A DNA stretch of 64,000 nucleotides from Terriglobus albidus (lineage in GTDB: Bacteria > Acidobacteriota > Terriglobia > Terriglobales > Acidobacteriaceae), in assembly GCF_008000815.1 (NCBI RefSeq), contig NZ_CP042806.1, forward strand, positions 620,001-684,000. The letters run 5' to 3'. The position numbers and the translations under genes were made by a program. Within the stretch, counting starts at the first letter, position 1, and the number at the start of each line of letters is the position of its first letter. Of this stretch, positions 33,694 through 43,905 are shown piece by piece. The notes below the pieces were generated by a model, which ran no database searches, had not been told where the DNA came from, and was given only the letters and a program-made list of their open reading frames with translations.

Positions 33694-35076
33694 CTAATAC
33701 TCCGCTCCGGAGTGGGCGGTTTCCAGATTCTCGAAGCGCGTGTAATCGCTCAGGTAAGCCATATGCACACTGCCAGTCGGGCCGTTACGCTGCTTGGCGA
33801 TGATGATCTCGGCCTTGCCCTTCAGGTCTTCGTTCTCGCGGTCGTAGTACTCTTCGCGGTGAATGAAGCAGACGACGTCGGCGTCCTGTTCGATCGATCC
33901 TGACTCGCGCAGATCGCTCAGCATCGGCTTCTTCTCGCCGCCACGCTGTTCGCTGGCACGCGAGAGCTGCGAGAGTGCGATGACCGGAACCTTCATTTCT
34001 TTTGCAAGGGCTTTGAGGCCACGCGAGATCGAAGAGACCTCCTGCGTACGGCTCTCGAAGCCCTTCTTGCCCGGTCCGGCGGAGCCGGTCATAAGCTGCA
34101 GGTAGTCGATCACGATGAGATCCAAAGCGCCTTCCTGCTGCTTCAGCCGGCGCGCCTTCGCACGCATCTCGGCGAGGGTGATACCAGGAGTATCGTCCAC
34201 ATAAAGCTTCGACGACATCAGCCGATCCAATGCGCTGACCAGCTTTTGCTTATCTTCACGCGGAAGGAAGCCGGTCTGAATCTTCTTCGAGTTGACCAGA
34301 GCTTCGCTGGCCAACATACGGCGAAGCAGTGACTCCTTGCTCATTTCCAGCGAAAAGACCGCAACCACCTTGGCGTCGCGCACCGCCGAGTTCTGCGCGA
34401 TGTTGATGGCCCACGCTGTCTTACCCATCGAAGGGCGGGCGGCGATGATCGTGAGTTCCGAGTGCTGCAGGCCGCTGGTCATGCGGTCGAACTCGGCATA
34501 GTGCGTGCGCAGACCGGTTATCTCGCGGCCCTGCTCGTACAGCGCATCGATGGTGCCGAAGCTCTCGGCGACGATCTCACCGATCGAAGAGAAGCTCTTC
34601 TGGATGGCGCCCTCGGCGATCTCCAGAATGCGGCCTTCCACGCGTGACAGTACATCGATGGCGAGCTCGGACTGGTCGGCCGACGCCAGCAGGCCGTCGT
34701 TGCACACGCTCATCAACTGGCGCAGCAGGCTCTTGTCTTTGACGATCCGAACGTAGTCTTCAATGTTCGGATTCCGGGGAATGCCCTCGGTCAGGAACGA
34801 GAGATAAGGAAGACCGCCGATCCCCTCCAGCTCCTTCTTGCGGGCCAGATTGTCGGAGACGGTGACGATGTCGATGGCGTGCCCTGCCTCGATCATCTCC
34901 AGCATCGCGCCGTAGATGCGGCGATGCGAGTCCAGCGAGAAGTCGTCGATCTTCAGCCGGGCGGTGGCATCGGTGATTGCCAGCCCATCCGTGAGCATAG
35001 CGCCAAGGATCGTATTTTCGGCGTGGAGCGCAGCCGGTGCGCCTTGCTGCTCAAGGATCTGAAGATAAGAGGCCAT
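33694..35076 (-). CDS. dnaB: Replicative DNA helicase DnaB
   Basis: DnaB (460 aa) is the hexameric 5'-3' helicase at the fork. It has an N-terminal domain (NTILGAMLTD...IYGAMLEMIEAGHAIDIVTVSDNL) and a RecA-like C-terminal domain with Walker A ARPSMGKTAWAINIA (K219), FSLEMSKESLLRRML, Walker B LDLIVIDYLQLMTG, and DLRESGSIEQDADVVCFIHREEYYD. No intein or insertion. It stands alone on the minus strand, downstream of the HTH/TIR-like pair. Confidence 0.97.
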   Translation of the reverse strand: MASYLQILEQQGAPAALHAENTILGAMLTDGLAITDATARLKIDDFSLDSHRRIYGAMLEMIEAGHAIDIVTVSDNLARKKELEGIGGLPYLSFLTEGIPRNPNIEDYVRIVKDKSLLRQLMSVCNDGLLASADQSELAIDVLSRVEGRILEIAEGAIQKSFSSIGEIVAESFGTIDALYEQGREITGLRTHYAEFDRMTSGLQHSELTIIAARPSMGKTAWAINIAQNSAVRDAKVVAVFSLEMSKESLLRRMLASEALVNSKKIQTGFLPREDKQKLVSALDRLMSSKLYVDDTPGITLAEMRAKARRLKQQEGALDLIVIDYLQLMTGSAGPGKKGFESRTQEVSSISRGLKALAKEMKVPVIALSQLSRASEQRGGEKKPMLSDLRESGSIEQDADVVCFIHREEYYDRENEDLKGKAEIIIAKQRNGPTGSVHMAYLSDYTRFENLETAHSGAEY

Positions 35077-35191
35077 TGCTGCTTAAAGAATAGGCCCATT
35101 CCGTCACTGACGGTATCGTCATCCTTGCACCGAGTTTGGTTCAGAAATTCTGCCAAAGTCCCTTGGGTTGAGGAAACTGTGGAAGTCGCGT

Positions 35192-35794
35192 CTATCGGCT
35201 CGTGCGTTCATCCCGAATCTGTGCCGCGAGAGTAATCAAATCCTCGAAGACCCGCGCCTCATAGAGGCTTCGTGCCCGGGTACGGCGAAGCATCTCGGGA
35301 ACCAGCTGACGTGTTTTGCGATACGTCTGCATCATCTGTTCCACGGTGGGGCGATAGCTACGACGGACAAACGCGTTGCAGAGTTCTCGCATTACACCTT
35401 CAACGGTTCCGCCGTGGATATTGCAATCTGTTCCATCGAGATCGCTGATAGATTTCTGAGCTCGACGTAATCTGCTCTCAAAAACAAACCATGTGTGCGG
35501 CTGCGTGTTGGCGACCGCCAAGCCGAGCTCAAACGGCATATTGAATCGTGGAGTAGGTGGTGGATTCCGATCCAGTTCAACCCTCGAGAGATCATGAATA
35601 GAGTAGCGGCAGGATTGAATGAGGCGAAGAATTCTTTCCAGGCGACGCGTTCCACCCGAGATGGCGAGAGTTGCCTTCGGTGTAAGACTGAGTTCAACGC
35701 ACCCTACGATGTACGCAAGGTAGAGCCGCTCAAACTTTCTGTCATATGGGATGTTTAGAAAGACTGCTTCGTCATCAACTTGCGGTGGCGGCAT
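35192..35794 (-). CDS. TIR-like (Rossmann-fold) predicted effector
   Basis: A 200-aa soluble protein. It starts with VFLNIPYDRKFERLYLAYIVGCVEL, a strand-loop-helix as in TIR/nucleotide-binding folds. It continues with RLIQSCRYSIHDLSRVELD and PRFNMPFELGLAVA, where the Glu of FELG sits where TIR NADases carry their catalytic Glu. The C-terminal ~80 residues are helical and basic. I recall widespread uncharacterised proteins with the CRYxIHDLSR...PRFNMPFELGL pattern; none has a function I can name. Its ATG at 35794 overlaps the 3' end of a small HTH gene by 20 bp. GC content is visibly lower than in neighbours (about 48% in one 60-base line), suggesting acquisition. An NADase or other toxic/defence effector is the working guess. 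Confidence 0.65.
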   Translation of the reverse strand: MPPPQVDDEAVFLNIPYDRKFERLYLAYIVGCVELSLTPKATLAISGGTRRLERILRLIQSCRYSIHDLSRVELDRNPPPTPRFNMPFELGLAVANTQPHTWFVFESRLRRAQKSISDLDGTDCNIHGGTVEGVMRELCNAFVRRSYRPTVEQMMQTYRKTRQLVPEMLRRTRARSLYEARVFEDLITLAAQIRDERTSR

Positions 35795-35978
35795 GTTCCC
35801 TTATAACGCGTGAACTGATCTTCCTGACGCCGCTGGAACGCTTACTGGTGAACTGTCCGGTTCGTGAGTTTCGCACAATTGAGGCAATCAGGTTCTGTCG
35901 AGTCTTGCTCACGCCAAGGCTCTCCGCAATCTCAGTTGCGGTGCGTCGCGGGGTCCGGAGAACGACTGACTTCGCCAT
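35775..35978 (-). CDS. Small helix-turn-helix protein, partner of the TIR-like gene
   Basis: A 67-aa basic protein. RRTATEIAESLGVSKTRQNLIASIV reads as a helix-turn-helix with the turn at LGVS; the rest is Arg/Lys/Ser-rich. It overlaps the downstream TIR-like gene by 20 bp, so the two are translated together. A small DNA-binding protein ahead of an effector is the usual layout of toxin-antitoxin or self-regulated defence modules. No Shine-Dalgarno sequence is visible at the ATG. The 33 bp between mnmG and this gene is its only upstream space, so the promoter may overlap the end of mnmG. Confidence 0.6.
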   Translation of the reverse strand: MAKSVVLRTPRRTATEIAESLGVSKTRQNLIASIVRNSRTGQFTSKRSSGVRKISSRVIREHAATAS

Positions 35979-36011
35979 ACAAATAGTTTAGATGCAGGTG
36001 TCAAGCCCGGG

Positions 36012-37925
36012 CTAGACCGCCTGCTTGCGGCCTTGTATCTCGATGTAAATATTGATCAGGCTCACCGCCGCCGGGGTCACTCCCGGAATCCGGCTGGCCT
36101 GCCCGATGGTTGCCGGGCGCACACGGCCCAGCTTCTCCTTCATCTCGCGGGAGAGGCCGCTGACCTGGGTGTAGTCGAACCATTCCGGAATCGACCGCTC
36201 TTCGGCCTTCTTCAGCTTCTCGATATTCCGCCGCTGCTGGTCCAGATATCCCGAGAACTTGATCTCGGTTTCCACCGACTTCAACTCGTTGCGTACCCAT
36301 GAAGGCAGCGTCTCACCCTGAAGGCCCGCGGCCATCTCCGCAAAACGGGCATCCTCCCGAAGCTTTTCCTGGAAGAGCGGCAAAATCTGATCGATGGTCA
36401 CCTCTGGCCGCTTCAGAAGCTGCGCGAGTGTCTGTCCCTTGTTCTCGCCTTCGCGGAGACGCTCGGTTGCCAGCAGCTTCTCCAGGGCGACCATGCGCAC
36501 CTGCTTGGCCTCGTAGTCCGCCCAGGCCGCATCGCCGATCAGGCCCAGGGTGCGTCCCTTCGGTGTCAGCCGACGGTCGGCGTTGTCGATGCGCAGGTGC
36601 AGACGGAACTCTGCCCGTGAGGTGAACATGCGGTAGGGTTCGTTGGTGCCCTTGGAGATCAGGTCGTCGATCAGGATACCGGTATATCCATCGGCTCGAT
36701 CCAGCCAGAACGGCGCTTCGCCCTTCACGCTGAGCGCCGCATTGATGCCGGCCATTAGGCCCTGACAGGCGGCCTCCTCGTAGCCAGAGGTGCCGTTGAT
36801 CTGCCCGGCAAGATACAAGCCGTCGATCGACTTCACCTTCAGCGAGCGGTCCAGCTCGGTCGGGTCGATGGCATCGTACTCGATGGCGTAGCCCGGGCGC
36901 AGCATTTCGGCCCTCTCCAGCCCCGGGATGGAGTGCACCATCGCCGCCTGCACTTCCATGGGCAGGCTGGTGCTCATGCCGTTGATGTAGACCTCGTGGG
37001 TGTTCAGGCCCTCGGGTTCCAGGAAGAACTGGTGCTGGGTCTTGTCCGGGAACTTGACGATCTTGTCTTCGATCGACGGGCAGTAGCGCGGCCCAATACC
37101 TTCGATCTGGCCGGAGTACATCGCCGACCGGTGCACGTTCTGGCGGATGATCTCCAGTGTCTCCGGCGTGGTGTAGGCGATGTGGCAGCTCACCTGGCGA
37201 AGCTGGGGAACGGTCTTGGTGCGGAAACTAAAGGGCGTAGGATCGGCATCGCCGGGCTGCTCATCAAAACGCGACCAGTCGATGGTGCGTCCGTCCAGGC
37301 GCGGAGGCGTACCGGTCTTCAAGCGGCACTCACGCAGGCCCAGGCGCTTCAGCGCCTCTCCCAGCAGGACGGAGGCAGGCTCGCCGGAGCGGCCGGCGGT
37401 GTAACGCTCCTCGCCGCAGTGGATTAGACCGTTCAGGAATGTCCCTGTGGTGATCACGACCGCACCCGCATGCACAATGCGGCTGTCGCGCAAACGGATG
37501 CCGGTGATGCGGCGGGCACCTTCGGCGGTATCTTCCAGCACGACGTCGACTACCTCTGCCTGCTTGATGAACAGGTTCGGCTGGCCTTCCAGCACCTCGC
37601 GCATCTTCACGCGATACAGCGCCTTGTCGCACTGCGCCCGCGGCGACCATACGGCCGGACCACGCGAGGTATTCAGCAGGCGGAACTGGATGCCGACGGC
37701 GTCAGCAACCTCGCCCATAATGCCGCCCAGGGCATCGACCTCGCGCACCAGGTGGCCCTTGGCGATGCCGCCAATGGCGGGGTTGCAGCTCATCTGCGCA
37801 ATCAGGTCGAGGTTCAGTGTGAACAGAGCGGTGCGCAGGCCCATGCGTGCGGCGGCCATGGCTGCCTCGCAACCGGCATGCCCCGCACCCACCACCAGCA
37901 CATCGAACTGTTCTGTAAACGCCAT
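36012..37925 (-). CDS. mnmG: tRNA uridine-5-carboxymethylaminomethyl modification enzyme MnmG (GidA)
   Basis: MnmG (637 aa) is an FAD enzyme that, with MnmE, installs the cmnm5 group at U34 of certain tRNAs. The FAD motif is [21 protein letters not shown] at the N-terminus. [33 protein letters not shown] and [23 protein letters not shown] are family blocks. The C-terminal MnmE-binding helices end in [28 protein letters not shown]. No mnmE is in the window, and rsmG is far away. Confidence 0.97.
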   Translation of the reverse strand: MAFTEQFDVLVVGAGHAGCEAAMAAARMGLRTALFTLNLDLIAQMSCNPAIGGIAKGHLVREVDALGGIMGEVADAVGIQFRLLNTSRGPAVWSPRAQCDKALYRVKMREVLEGQPNLFIKQAEVVDVVLEDTAEGARRITGIRLRDSRIVHAGAVVITTGTFLNGLIHCGEERYTAGRSGEPASVLLGEALKRLGLRECRLKTGTPPRLDGRTIDWSRFDEQPGDADPTPFSFRTKTVPQLRQVSCHIAYTTPETLEIIRQNVHRSAMYSGQIEGIGPRYCPSIEDKIVKFPDKTQHQFFLEPEGLNTHEVYINGMSTSLPMEVQAAMVHSIPGLERAEMLRPGYAIEYDAIDPTELDRSLKVKSIDGLYLAGQINGTSGYEEAACQGLMAGINAALSVKGEAPFWLDRADGYTGILIDDLISKGTNEPYRMFTSRAEFRLHLRIDNADRRLTPKGRTLGLIGDAAWADYEAKQVRMVALEKLLATERLREGENKGQTLAQLLKRPEVTIDQILPLFQEKLREDARFAEMAAGLQGETLPSWVRNELKSVETEIKFSGYLDQQRRNIEKLKKAEERSIPEWFDYTQVSGLSREMKEKLGRVRPATIGQASRIPGVTPAAVSLINIYIEIQGRKQAV

Positions 37926-37979
37926 TGCTCCCGCCGGAATCTCTCTTTTCTATTTTAAGGGGATTCGCGAGAATGTTTC

Positions 37980-38879
37980 ATGCAAAGACTCCTCGCGCTC
38001 CTTTTTGCCCTGGCGTTGTCCGTCTCTCTTGCTGCTTCGCAGGCTGCTGCCCAGCAGTCGGCCATCTCCGCCGATCCCCCGATCGATCATGCACATCCGG
38101 CGACGATGGAGTCCGTACAGATCCCCAGCCACGGAGCCCTGCTCAACGGCCTGGTCTACATCGCTGCCGGGGCAGGACCGCATCCGGTGGCTTTACTGCT
38201 GCACGGCTTCCCTGGAAACGAGCGCAACCTCGATCTGGCCCAGACACTGCGCCGCGTGGGATGGGATGTGGTGTATTTCAACTATCGCGGGGCGTGGGGT
38301 ACGCCGGGAGAGTTCTCGTTCGCGCACTGCATTGAAGATGCCCAGGCGGCGATTGCCTGGGTGCGCGAACCGGCCGTTGCCACGAGGCTGCGGGCAAATC
38401 CATCGCAACTCGTACTAATGGGCCACAGCATGGGCGGCTTTGTCGCCAACGAAGTCGCGGCACGTACGCCGGGCATTAAAGCAGTGGTGACGATGTCGGC
38501 AGCGAATATGGGCATGGAAGCGATCAGGCAGGTGCCGCCACAGGCAAGAAACATTGCTGTCACCAAGGTTGCAGAGCACCTCGCCAAGGAAGGCATGGCG
38601 CCACTGGCAGGTTGCACACCCGAGAGTCTGGCGAAAGAGCTGGCAGCAAACCTCACACAGTGGGACTTCCCCACACTGGCGCCAAAGCTGACAAAGACTC
38701 CGTACCTGATCCTTACCTCGGACGACGGCCTCGCTCCATCGAATGATGCATTTGCGGCAGCGCTGAAGAGCAGCGGAAACACGCAAGTGGCAACGAAACA
38801 CTTCACGACGGATCATAGCTACTCCGATCAGCGCATTGCACTGCAGCGCACAATTCTCGACTGGCTAGCGAAGCTGTAG
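37980..38879 (+). CDS. Exported alpha/beta hydrolase
   Basis: A 299-aa protein with a signal peptide (MQRLLALLFALALSVSLAASQAAAQ). The hydrolase core has LLLHGFPGNERN (oxyanion loop), VVYFNYRGAWGTPGEFS, and LVLMGHSMGGFVANE (nucleophile Ser). TSDDGLAPSNDAF holds the acid and FTTDHSYSDQR the catalytic His, so the triad is complete. It probably acts in the periplasm as an esterase/peptidase-like hydrolase of unknown substrate. Divergent from mnmG with only a 54-bp gap. Confidence 0.85.
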   Translation: MQRLLALLFALALSVSLAASQAAAQQSAISADPPIDHAHPATMESVQIPSHGALLNGLVYIAAGAGPHPVALLLHGFPGNERNLDLAQTLRRVGWDVVYFNYRGAWGTPGEFSFAHCIEDAQAAIAWVREPAVATRLRANPSQLVLMGHSMGGFVANEVAARTPGIKAVVTMSAANMGMEAIRQVPPQARNIAVTKVAEHLAKEGMAPLAGCTPESLAKELAANLTQWDFPTLAPKLTKTPYLILTSDDGLAPSNDAFAAALKSSGNTQVATKHFTTDHSYSDQRIALQRTILDWLAKL

Positions 38880-38893
38880 ATTGGCGACAGACC

Positions 38894-39088
38894 GGGTGCC
38901 CCATATCTGCGCCGCGGGGTCCCCGACGAACTTCGTTCGTTGGGGTGCAAGCAGATGTGGGCATTCGCGCTAATGCGCGAACCGTTTTTTTGTTTGTCAT
39001 TTCGCAGCACAAGCGGAGAAATCTGCTTCTCCATCCATGCTTTCTTTGCCAAAGATGAGAGAAAGCAATCTCGCTTCGCGAGGCACCC
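38894..39088. repeat. GGGTGCCC...GGCACCC dispersed repeat, copy f
   Basis: Starts CCGGGTGCCCCATATCTGCG, carries GTCCCCGACGAACTTCGTTC and GTCATTTCGCAGCACAAGCG modules, and ends with a variant right end, CGCGAGGCACCC. It fills the gap before the MscS gene. Confidence 0.65.
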
Positions 39089-39135
39089 AAGTTCTGAGTA
39101 GTCCTTACAACCTCCCTCTCCCGCCACGTCATCCC

Positions 39136-40317
39136 ATGGAAACGGCCACCGGCCAGCGCCATACTTCAGGAGCCCTCTTCGGCATGTTCATCAAAATCCT
39201 CCATGTCTGGCATGGCTGGTTCTTTGCCCTCTTTCTGTTCTGCGCCGCACTCGTCTTTTCCAACGTCTTCCACTGGCTGCTCTTCCGCGTACTTCGCCGA
39301 AAGCAGGCACAGGAGACAAGCCTGGAGAGCCGCGGGCTCGGACTTGGCCTGCAGCGCTATCTCGCTCGTCCCGCGCGCGCCATCTTCGTACTGACCTGTC
39401 TCTTTCTGGTTGAGCCGGGTCTGCCTATTCCGCGGAGCTATCACGATGAGGTCCGTCAGGCGATGGCCATCCTCTTCGTTCTCTCTCTCGGGTGGTTTGC
39501 TGCCGGATTCGTCTATGTGGTGCAGAACATCTTCCTTCGGCGCTACGACATCACCTCGACCGACAATATTCAGGCACGGCGTATCCATACGCAGTTCGGT
39601 CTCTTTCGACGCTTCCTGATCTCGCTCATCGTCGTTGTCACCATCGCGGGCGTCCTGTGGACCTTCCACGACGACCGTCTCTGGAAAGCAGGCACCGGCT
39701 TGCTGGCTTCCGCGGGTATTGCTTCCTTGGTTCTGGCCACTGCCGCCAAGTCCACCGCTTCGAACTTTCTGGCCGGTGTGCAGATTGCATTGACCGAGCC
39801 CATCCGTATCGATGATGTAGTCATCGTGCAGGGCGAGTGGGGACGCATCGAAGAGATCACTTCCGCCTATGTTGTCGTCAAGATCTGGGACCTGCGCCGT
39901 CTGATCGTGCCGCTGAGTTACTTCATCGAAAACAGCTTCCAGAACTGGACGCGCCAATCCTCCGACATCCTTGGGACCGCCTTTCTCTACGTCGACTACA
40001 CCATCCCGGTGGAGCCGCTCCGCCAGAAGCTGCGCGAGATCTGCGAGTCCTCACCTCTGTGGGACCGCAAGGTCTGCGTGCTGCAGGTAACTGACGTAAA
40101 AGAACACACCATGGAGCTGCGCTGCCTGGTTAGCAATCGCAGCGCCGGCGATAATTTCGATCTTCGCTGCCTGGTGCGGGAGAAGATGATCGAGTTCATC
40201 CGCGAGAACTACCCGCAGCACTTCCCGCGCACGCGCTTCACGGCTCTGCCTGACTCCGGCCGGTCGCAGGGCGAAACCGCCGAGAAATTTACGACACCGA
40301 TACAGAAAGCCTCGTAA
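39136..40317 (+). CDS. MscS-family mechanosensitive ion channel
   Basis: A 393-aa inner-membrane protein with about four spans. The last pore-lining helix and beta domain show LLASAGIASLVLATAAKSTASNFLAGVQIALTEPIRIDDVVIV, then GEWGRIEEITSAYVVVKIWDLRRLIVPLSYFIENSFQNWTR, the MscS signature. The C-terminal cytoplasmic cage follows. It would release solutes on hypo-osmotic shock. ATG at 39136 is chosen as the first methionine after repeat DNA; 39184 is an alternative. It is 13 bp upstream of ackA, suggesting co-transcription with central-carbon genes. Confidence 0.9.
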   Translation: METATGQRHTSGALFGMFIKILHVWHGWFFALFLFCAALVFSNVFHWLLFRVLRRKQAQETSLESRGLGLGLQRYLARPARAIFVLTCLFLVEPGLPIPRSYHDEVRQAMAILFVLSLGWFAAGFVYVVQNIFLRRYDITSTDNIQARRIHTQFGLFRRFLISLIVVVTIAGVLWTFHDDRLWKAGTGLLASAGIASLVLATAAKSTASNFLAGVQIALTEPIRIDDVVIVQGEWGRIEEITSAYVVVKIWDLRRLIVPLSYFIENSFQNWTRQSSDILGTAFLYVDYTIPVEPLRQKLREICESSPLWDRKVCVLQVTDVKEHTMELRCLVSNRSAGDNFDLRCLVREKMIEFIRENYPQHFPRTRFTALPDSGRSQGETAEKFTTPIQKAS

Positions 40318-40330
40318 GCTTGGAGTTGCC

Positions 40331-41521
40331 ATGCCCCTCGTCCTGTGTTTCAACCCGGGCAGCAACTCGCTGAAGTTCGACCTCATTGAGACGACCGCTA
40401 ACCAGCCGCGCGCCTCTGCCGGAAAGCGCCTGCTTACCGGCGACATTGATAACGTCGGTAAGGACACTACGCTCGAGATCACACGCGGCGATCAGCCTCT
40501 GCACTCTGAGCCTTTGCCGGCAGGTGACTTCGACGCCATGACTACGGCTTCGCTCGATGCCCTCGACAAGCTCGATCTTCCGAAGCCCGATCTCGCCGGT
40601 GTCCGTGTGGTGCACGGTGGAAGCGATTTCAACGCTGCAGTGGGGATCGACGATGAAGTGATCCGCAAGATCGAGGCCCGCGCCGAGCTTGCTCCGCTGC
40701 ACAACCCCAAGTCGGTGAAGGTGATTCGCGCACTGCAGCAACATGGCAGCGCCCTGCCCCTTGCCTGTACCTTCGATACGGCCTTCCACCACACGCTGCC
40801 CGAGGTCGCGTGGCGTTATGCCATTGACTACGATGTGGCCAACCGCCATGGCATCCGCAAGTACGGTTTTCATGGTCTTTCGCATCGTTATCAGTTGGAG
40901 CAGTTTTGTTCGCTGAGCAATACCGCGATCCAGCAGGCGAATATCGTTACCAGTCATCTTGAGAGCGGATCGTCCGTCTGTGCCATCCGCGAAGGCAGGT
41001 CGGTAGAGACCTCGATGGGCTTTACGCCGCTGGAGGGTCTGATGATGGGCACACGCTCCGGCTCTATCGACCCGGCGATCCTGCCCTATCTCATGCAGCA
41101 CGAAAATCTTTCTTCGCAGGACGCGCTGCAGTTCCTGGAAAAGAAGTCGGGTCTTCTCGCCATCTCCGGCCAGTCACTCGACACCCGCATCCTGCGCAAG
41201 AAGACAGACGAGCGTTCACTGCTGGCCATGGCCATGTACGCCTATCGTGTCCGCGCCACCATGGGCGCTTATCTTGCTGTTCTGGGTGACGCACAGGCCA
41301 TTGTTTTCGGCGGAGGCATCGGAGAGAATACTCCTGAAGTACGAGGCCCCATTCTTGAGGGGCTCCGAGGCTGGGGCGTCGACGTCGACCCCGCCCGAAA
41401 TACAAATGTCATGGCGGGTGACACTTTGCTCTCCTCGCCGGCATCAAAGCTCGCCGTATGGGTGATTCACGCAGACGAAGGCCTGCAGCTTGCACACGAG
41501 TGCACACAGGCCCTCCAGTAG
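40331..41521 (+). CDS. ackA: Acetate kinase
   Basis: AckA (396 aa) interconverts acetyl phosphate plus ADP with acetate plus ATP. VLCFNPGSNSLKFDLIE is the N-terminal phosphate-binding motif (NPGSNSLKF instead of the common NSGSSSLKF). FDTAFHHTLPEVAWRYAI, GIRKYGFHGLSHRYQ, MGFTPLEGLMMGTRSG and IVFGGGIGENTPEVR are ASKHA-fold signatures. It lies 26 bp upstream of phosphoketolase; together they turn acetyl phosphate from sugar cleavage into ATP. Confidence 0.95.
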   Translation: MPLVLCFNPGSNSLKFDLIETTANQPRASAGKRLLTGDIDNVGKDTTLEITRGDQPLHSEPLPAGDFDAMTTASLDALDKLDLPKPDLAGVRVVHGGSDFNAAVGIDDEVIRKIEARAELAPLHNPKSVKVIRALQQHGSALPLACTFDTAFHHTLPEVAWRYAIDYDVANRHGIRKYGFHGLSHRYQLEQFCSLSNTAIQQANIVTSHLESGSSVCAIREGRSVETSMGFTPLEGLMMGTRSGSIDPAILPYLMQHENLSSQDALQFLEKKSGLLAISGQSLDTRILRKKTDERSLLAMAMYAYRVRATMGAYLAVLGDAQAIVFGGGIGENTPEVRGPILEGLRGWGVDVDPARNTNVMAGDTLLSSPASKLAVWVIHADEGLQLAHECTQALQ

Positions 41522-41547
41522 CCAACCCTTAACCACGGAGACACGCG

Positions 41548-43905
41548 ATGCCGCTCACCGTTGAGGAAATCGCCGGTATTCATGCATACTGGCGCGCTGC
41601 CAACTATCTTTCTGTCGGACAGATCTACCTGCGCAACAATCCGCTGCTCCACCGTCCGCTGACGGTCAACGATATCAAGCCGCGCCTGCTCGGCCACTTC
41701 GGCACAACACCCGGCCTCAACTTCGTCTACGTGCATCTCAATCGCATCATCAAGGCCCGGCGCCTCAGCATGCTGCTGATCACTGGGCCGGGCCACGGAG
41801 CCCCGGGCATCCTTGCCAATACCTTCCTCGAAGGCAGCTACTCAGAGACCTATCCCAACATCCAGCAGGACGCCGACGGTCTCAAGCTCTTCTTCAAGCA
41901 GTTCTCCTGGCCGTACGGCATTCCCAGCCACTGCGCCGCCAACGTCCCCGGCTCTATCAATGAGGGTGGAGAGCTCGGCTACTCGCTGGTGCACGCTTAT
42001 GGAGCTGCTTTCGATAATCCGAACCTCATCGTTCCCTGCATCGTCGGTGATGGTGAGGCGGAGACGGGCACGCTCGCTACCTCGTGGCACTCGAACAAGT
42101 TCCTCAATCCTGTCACCGACGGCACCGTGCTGCCCATCCTGCACCTGAACGGGTACAAGATCGCCAATCCCACGGTGCTGGCGCGCATTCCGCAGGAGGA
42201 ACTGGAACAGCTCTTCCGTGGCTACGGCTACACGCCGTATACGGTCGAAGGCGATGACCCCGAGGTGATGCACCGGAAGATGGCGGAGACGCTCGATCGA
42301 ATCTTCGATCACATCACTGTGATTCGCGCCGATGCCGCAAGCCAGTATCCGCCGCAACGTCCGGCCTGGCCAATGCTCATCCTGCGCACCCCTAAGGGCT
42401 GGACGTCGCCGCACATGGTCGACGGCAAACAGGTGGAGGGCACATGGCGCTCGCACCAGGTGCCGCTGGATGAGGTGCGCTCCAACCCCGAACATCTCAC
42501 GCTGCTCGAAGAGTGGCTGCGAAGCTACAAGCCGGAAGAGCTCTTCGACAATCGCGGACGCCCTGTGCCGCAGTTGCTCAACCTTGCTCCCAAAGGCGAC
42601 CTGCGCATGTCGGTCAATCCCAGCGCCAACGGCGGCGAGTTGTTGAAGCCGCTGGTGCTGCCGGACTTCCGCGACTATGCCGTGAAATGCAATGTGCCTT
42701 GCGATGCAAATGAGGTGTCGGCCACCAAGATCCTCGGCGACTACCTCCGGGACGTCATCCGCTACAACGCCGGCAGCCGCAACTTCCGCATCTTCGGCCC
42801 CGATGAGACCGCCTCCAACCGCCTGCAGGATGTCTACCAGGCCACGTCGAAACAGTGGGAGGGCGAGGTGCTTCCCGTCGATGAGAATCTCGCCGCTGAT
42901 GGCCGCGTGCTCGAAGTGCTGTCAGAGAATCTCTGCCAGGGCTGGCTCGAAGGCTATCTCCTCACCGGCCGCCACGGCTTCTTCTCCTGCTACGAGGCCT
43001 TCATCCATATCATCGACTCGATGTTCAACCAGCATGCCAAGTGGCTGAAGGCCTGCAAAGAGCTGCCCTGGCGCAAGCCAATCGCTTCGCTGACCTATCT
43101 GCTCAGCTCGCATGTCTGGCGGCAGGACCACAACGGTTTCTCCCACCAGGACCCCGGCTTCATCGACCACGTCGCCAACAAGCAGAGCGAGGTGACGCGC
43201 ATCTACTTCCCTCCCGATGCCAACTGCCTGCTCTCGGTCGGCGATCACTGCCTGCGCTCCCGCAACTACATCAACCTCATCATCGCCGGGAAGCAGCCGA
43301 CACACACCTACCTCAACATGGACGAGGCCGTGCGTCACTGTACCGAAGGCCTGGGTATCTGGGCCTGGGCTTCCACCTGTGCGCCGGAAGAGAAGCCGGA
43401 CGTCATTCTCGCCTGCGCCGGCGACGTTCCCACCATGGAGGCTCTGGCGGCTGTGACGGTGCTGCGTAACTGGGCACCCGGCCTCAAGGTTCGTTTCGTC
43501 AACATCGTCGATCTCTTCACCCTGGAGACGCCCGGAGAGCATCCTCACGGCATCGACGACGAAAACTTCGAACGGATCTTCGATCAGGAAAGCCCGGTCG
43601 TCATGGCCTTCCACGGCTACCCGACCGTAGTGCACAAGCTCACCTACAAGCGCCGCAACCATGCCAGCTTCCATGTCCACGGCTTCCGCGGCGAAGGCAC
43701 CACGACGACGCCGTTCGATATGACGGTACTCAACCAGATCGACCGCTTTTCATTGGCACTGGATTGCGTGAAGTATGCATTGCCCGGAGAGCACGATCGC
43801 GTCCGCCAGCTCTATAGCGAAAAGATGCAACAGCATAAGCTCTACGTTGCGGAACACGGCGAGGATATGCCTGAGGTAAGGGATTGGAAGTGGGCTGCTA
43901 ATTGA
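41548..43905 (+). CDS. xfp: Xylulose-5-phosphate/fructose-6-phosphate phosphoketolase
   Basis: A 785-aa thiamine-diphosphate enzyme splitting xylulose-5-P (and often fructose-6-P) with phosphate into acetyl phosphate and a shorter sugar phosphate. [49 protein letters not shown] (ThDP/Mg site), [11 protein letters not shown], and [23 protein letters not shown] are hallmark blocks. Immediately downstream of ackA in the same direction, the classic pairing. The stop codon (AAT TGA) is the first part of a GAATTGAAT-type repeat array. Confidence 0.97.
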   Translation: MPLTVEEIAGIHAYWRAANYLSVGQIYLRNNPLLHRPLTVNDIKPRLLGHFGTTPGLNFVYVHLNRIIKARRLSMLLITGPGHGAPGILANTFLEGSYSETYPNIQQDADGLKLFFKQFSWPYGIPSHCAANVPGSINEGGELGYSLVHAYGAAFDNPNLIVPCIVGDGEAETGTLATSWHSNKFLNPVTDGTVLPILHLNGYKIANPTVLARIPQEELEQLFRGYGYTPYTVEGDDPEVMHRKMAETLDRIFDHITVIRADAASQYPPQRPAWPMLILRTPKGWTSPHMVDGKQVEGTWRSHQVPLDEVRSNPEHLTLLEEWLRSYKPEELFDNRGRPVPQLLNLAPKGDLRMSVNPSANGGELLKPLVLPDFRDYAVKCNVPCDANEVSATKILGDYLRDVIRYNAGSRNFRIFGPDETASNRLQDVYQATSKQWEGEVLPVDENLAADGRVLEVLSENLCQGWLEGYLLTGRHGFFSCYEAFIHIIDSMFNQHAKWLKACKELPWRKPIASLTYLLSSHVWRQDHNGFSHQDPGFIDHVANKQSEVTRIYFPPDANCLLSVGDHCLRSRNYINLIIAGKQPTHTYLNMDEAVRHCTEGLGIWAWASTCAPEEKPDVILACAGDVPTMEALAAVTVLRNWAPGLKVRFVNIVDLFTLETPGEHPHGIDDENFERIFDQESPVVMAFHGYPTVVHKLTYKRRNHASFHVHGFRGEGTTTTPFDMTVLNQIDRFSLALDCVKYALPGEHDRVRQLYSEKMQQHKLYVAEHGEDMPEVRDWKWAAN

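Noticed and set aside
35997-36002. TTGACA on the minus strand as promoter of the HTH/TIR-like pair
   Set aside because: At normal spacing the -10 position would fall on the start codon, so it cannot be the promoter for the annotated start.
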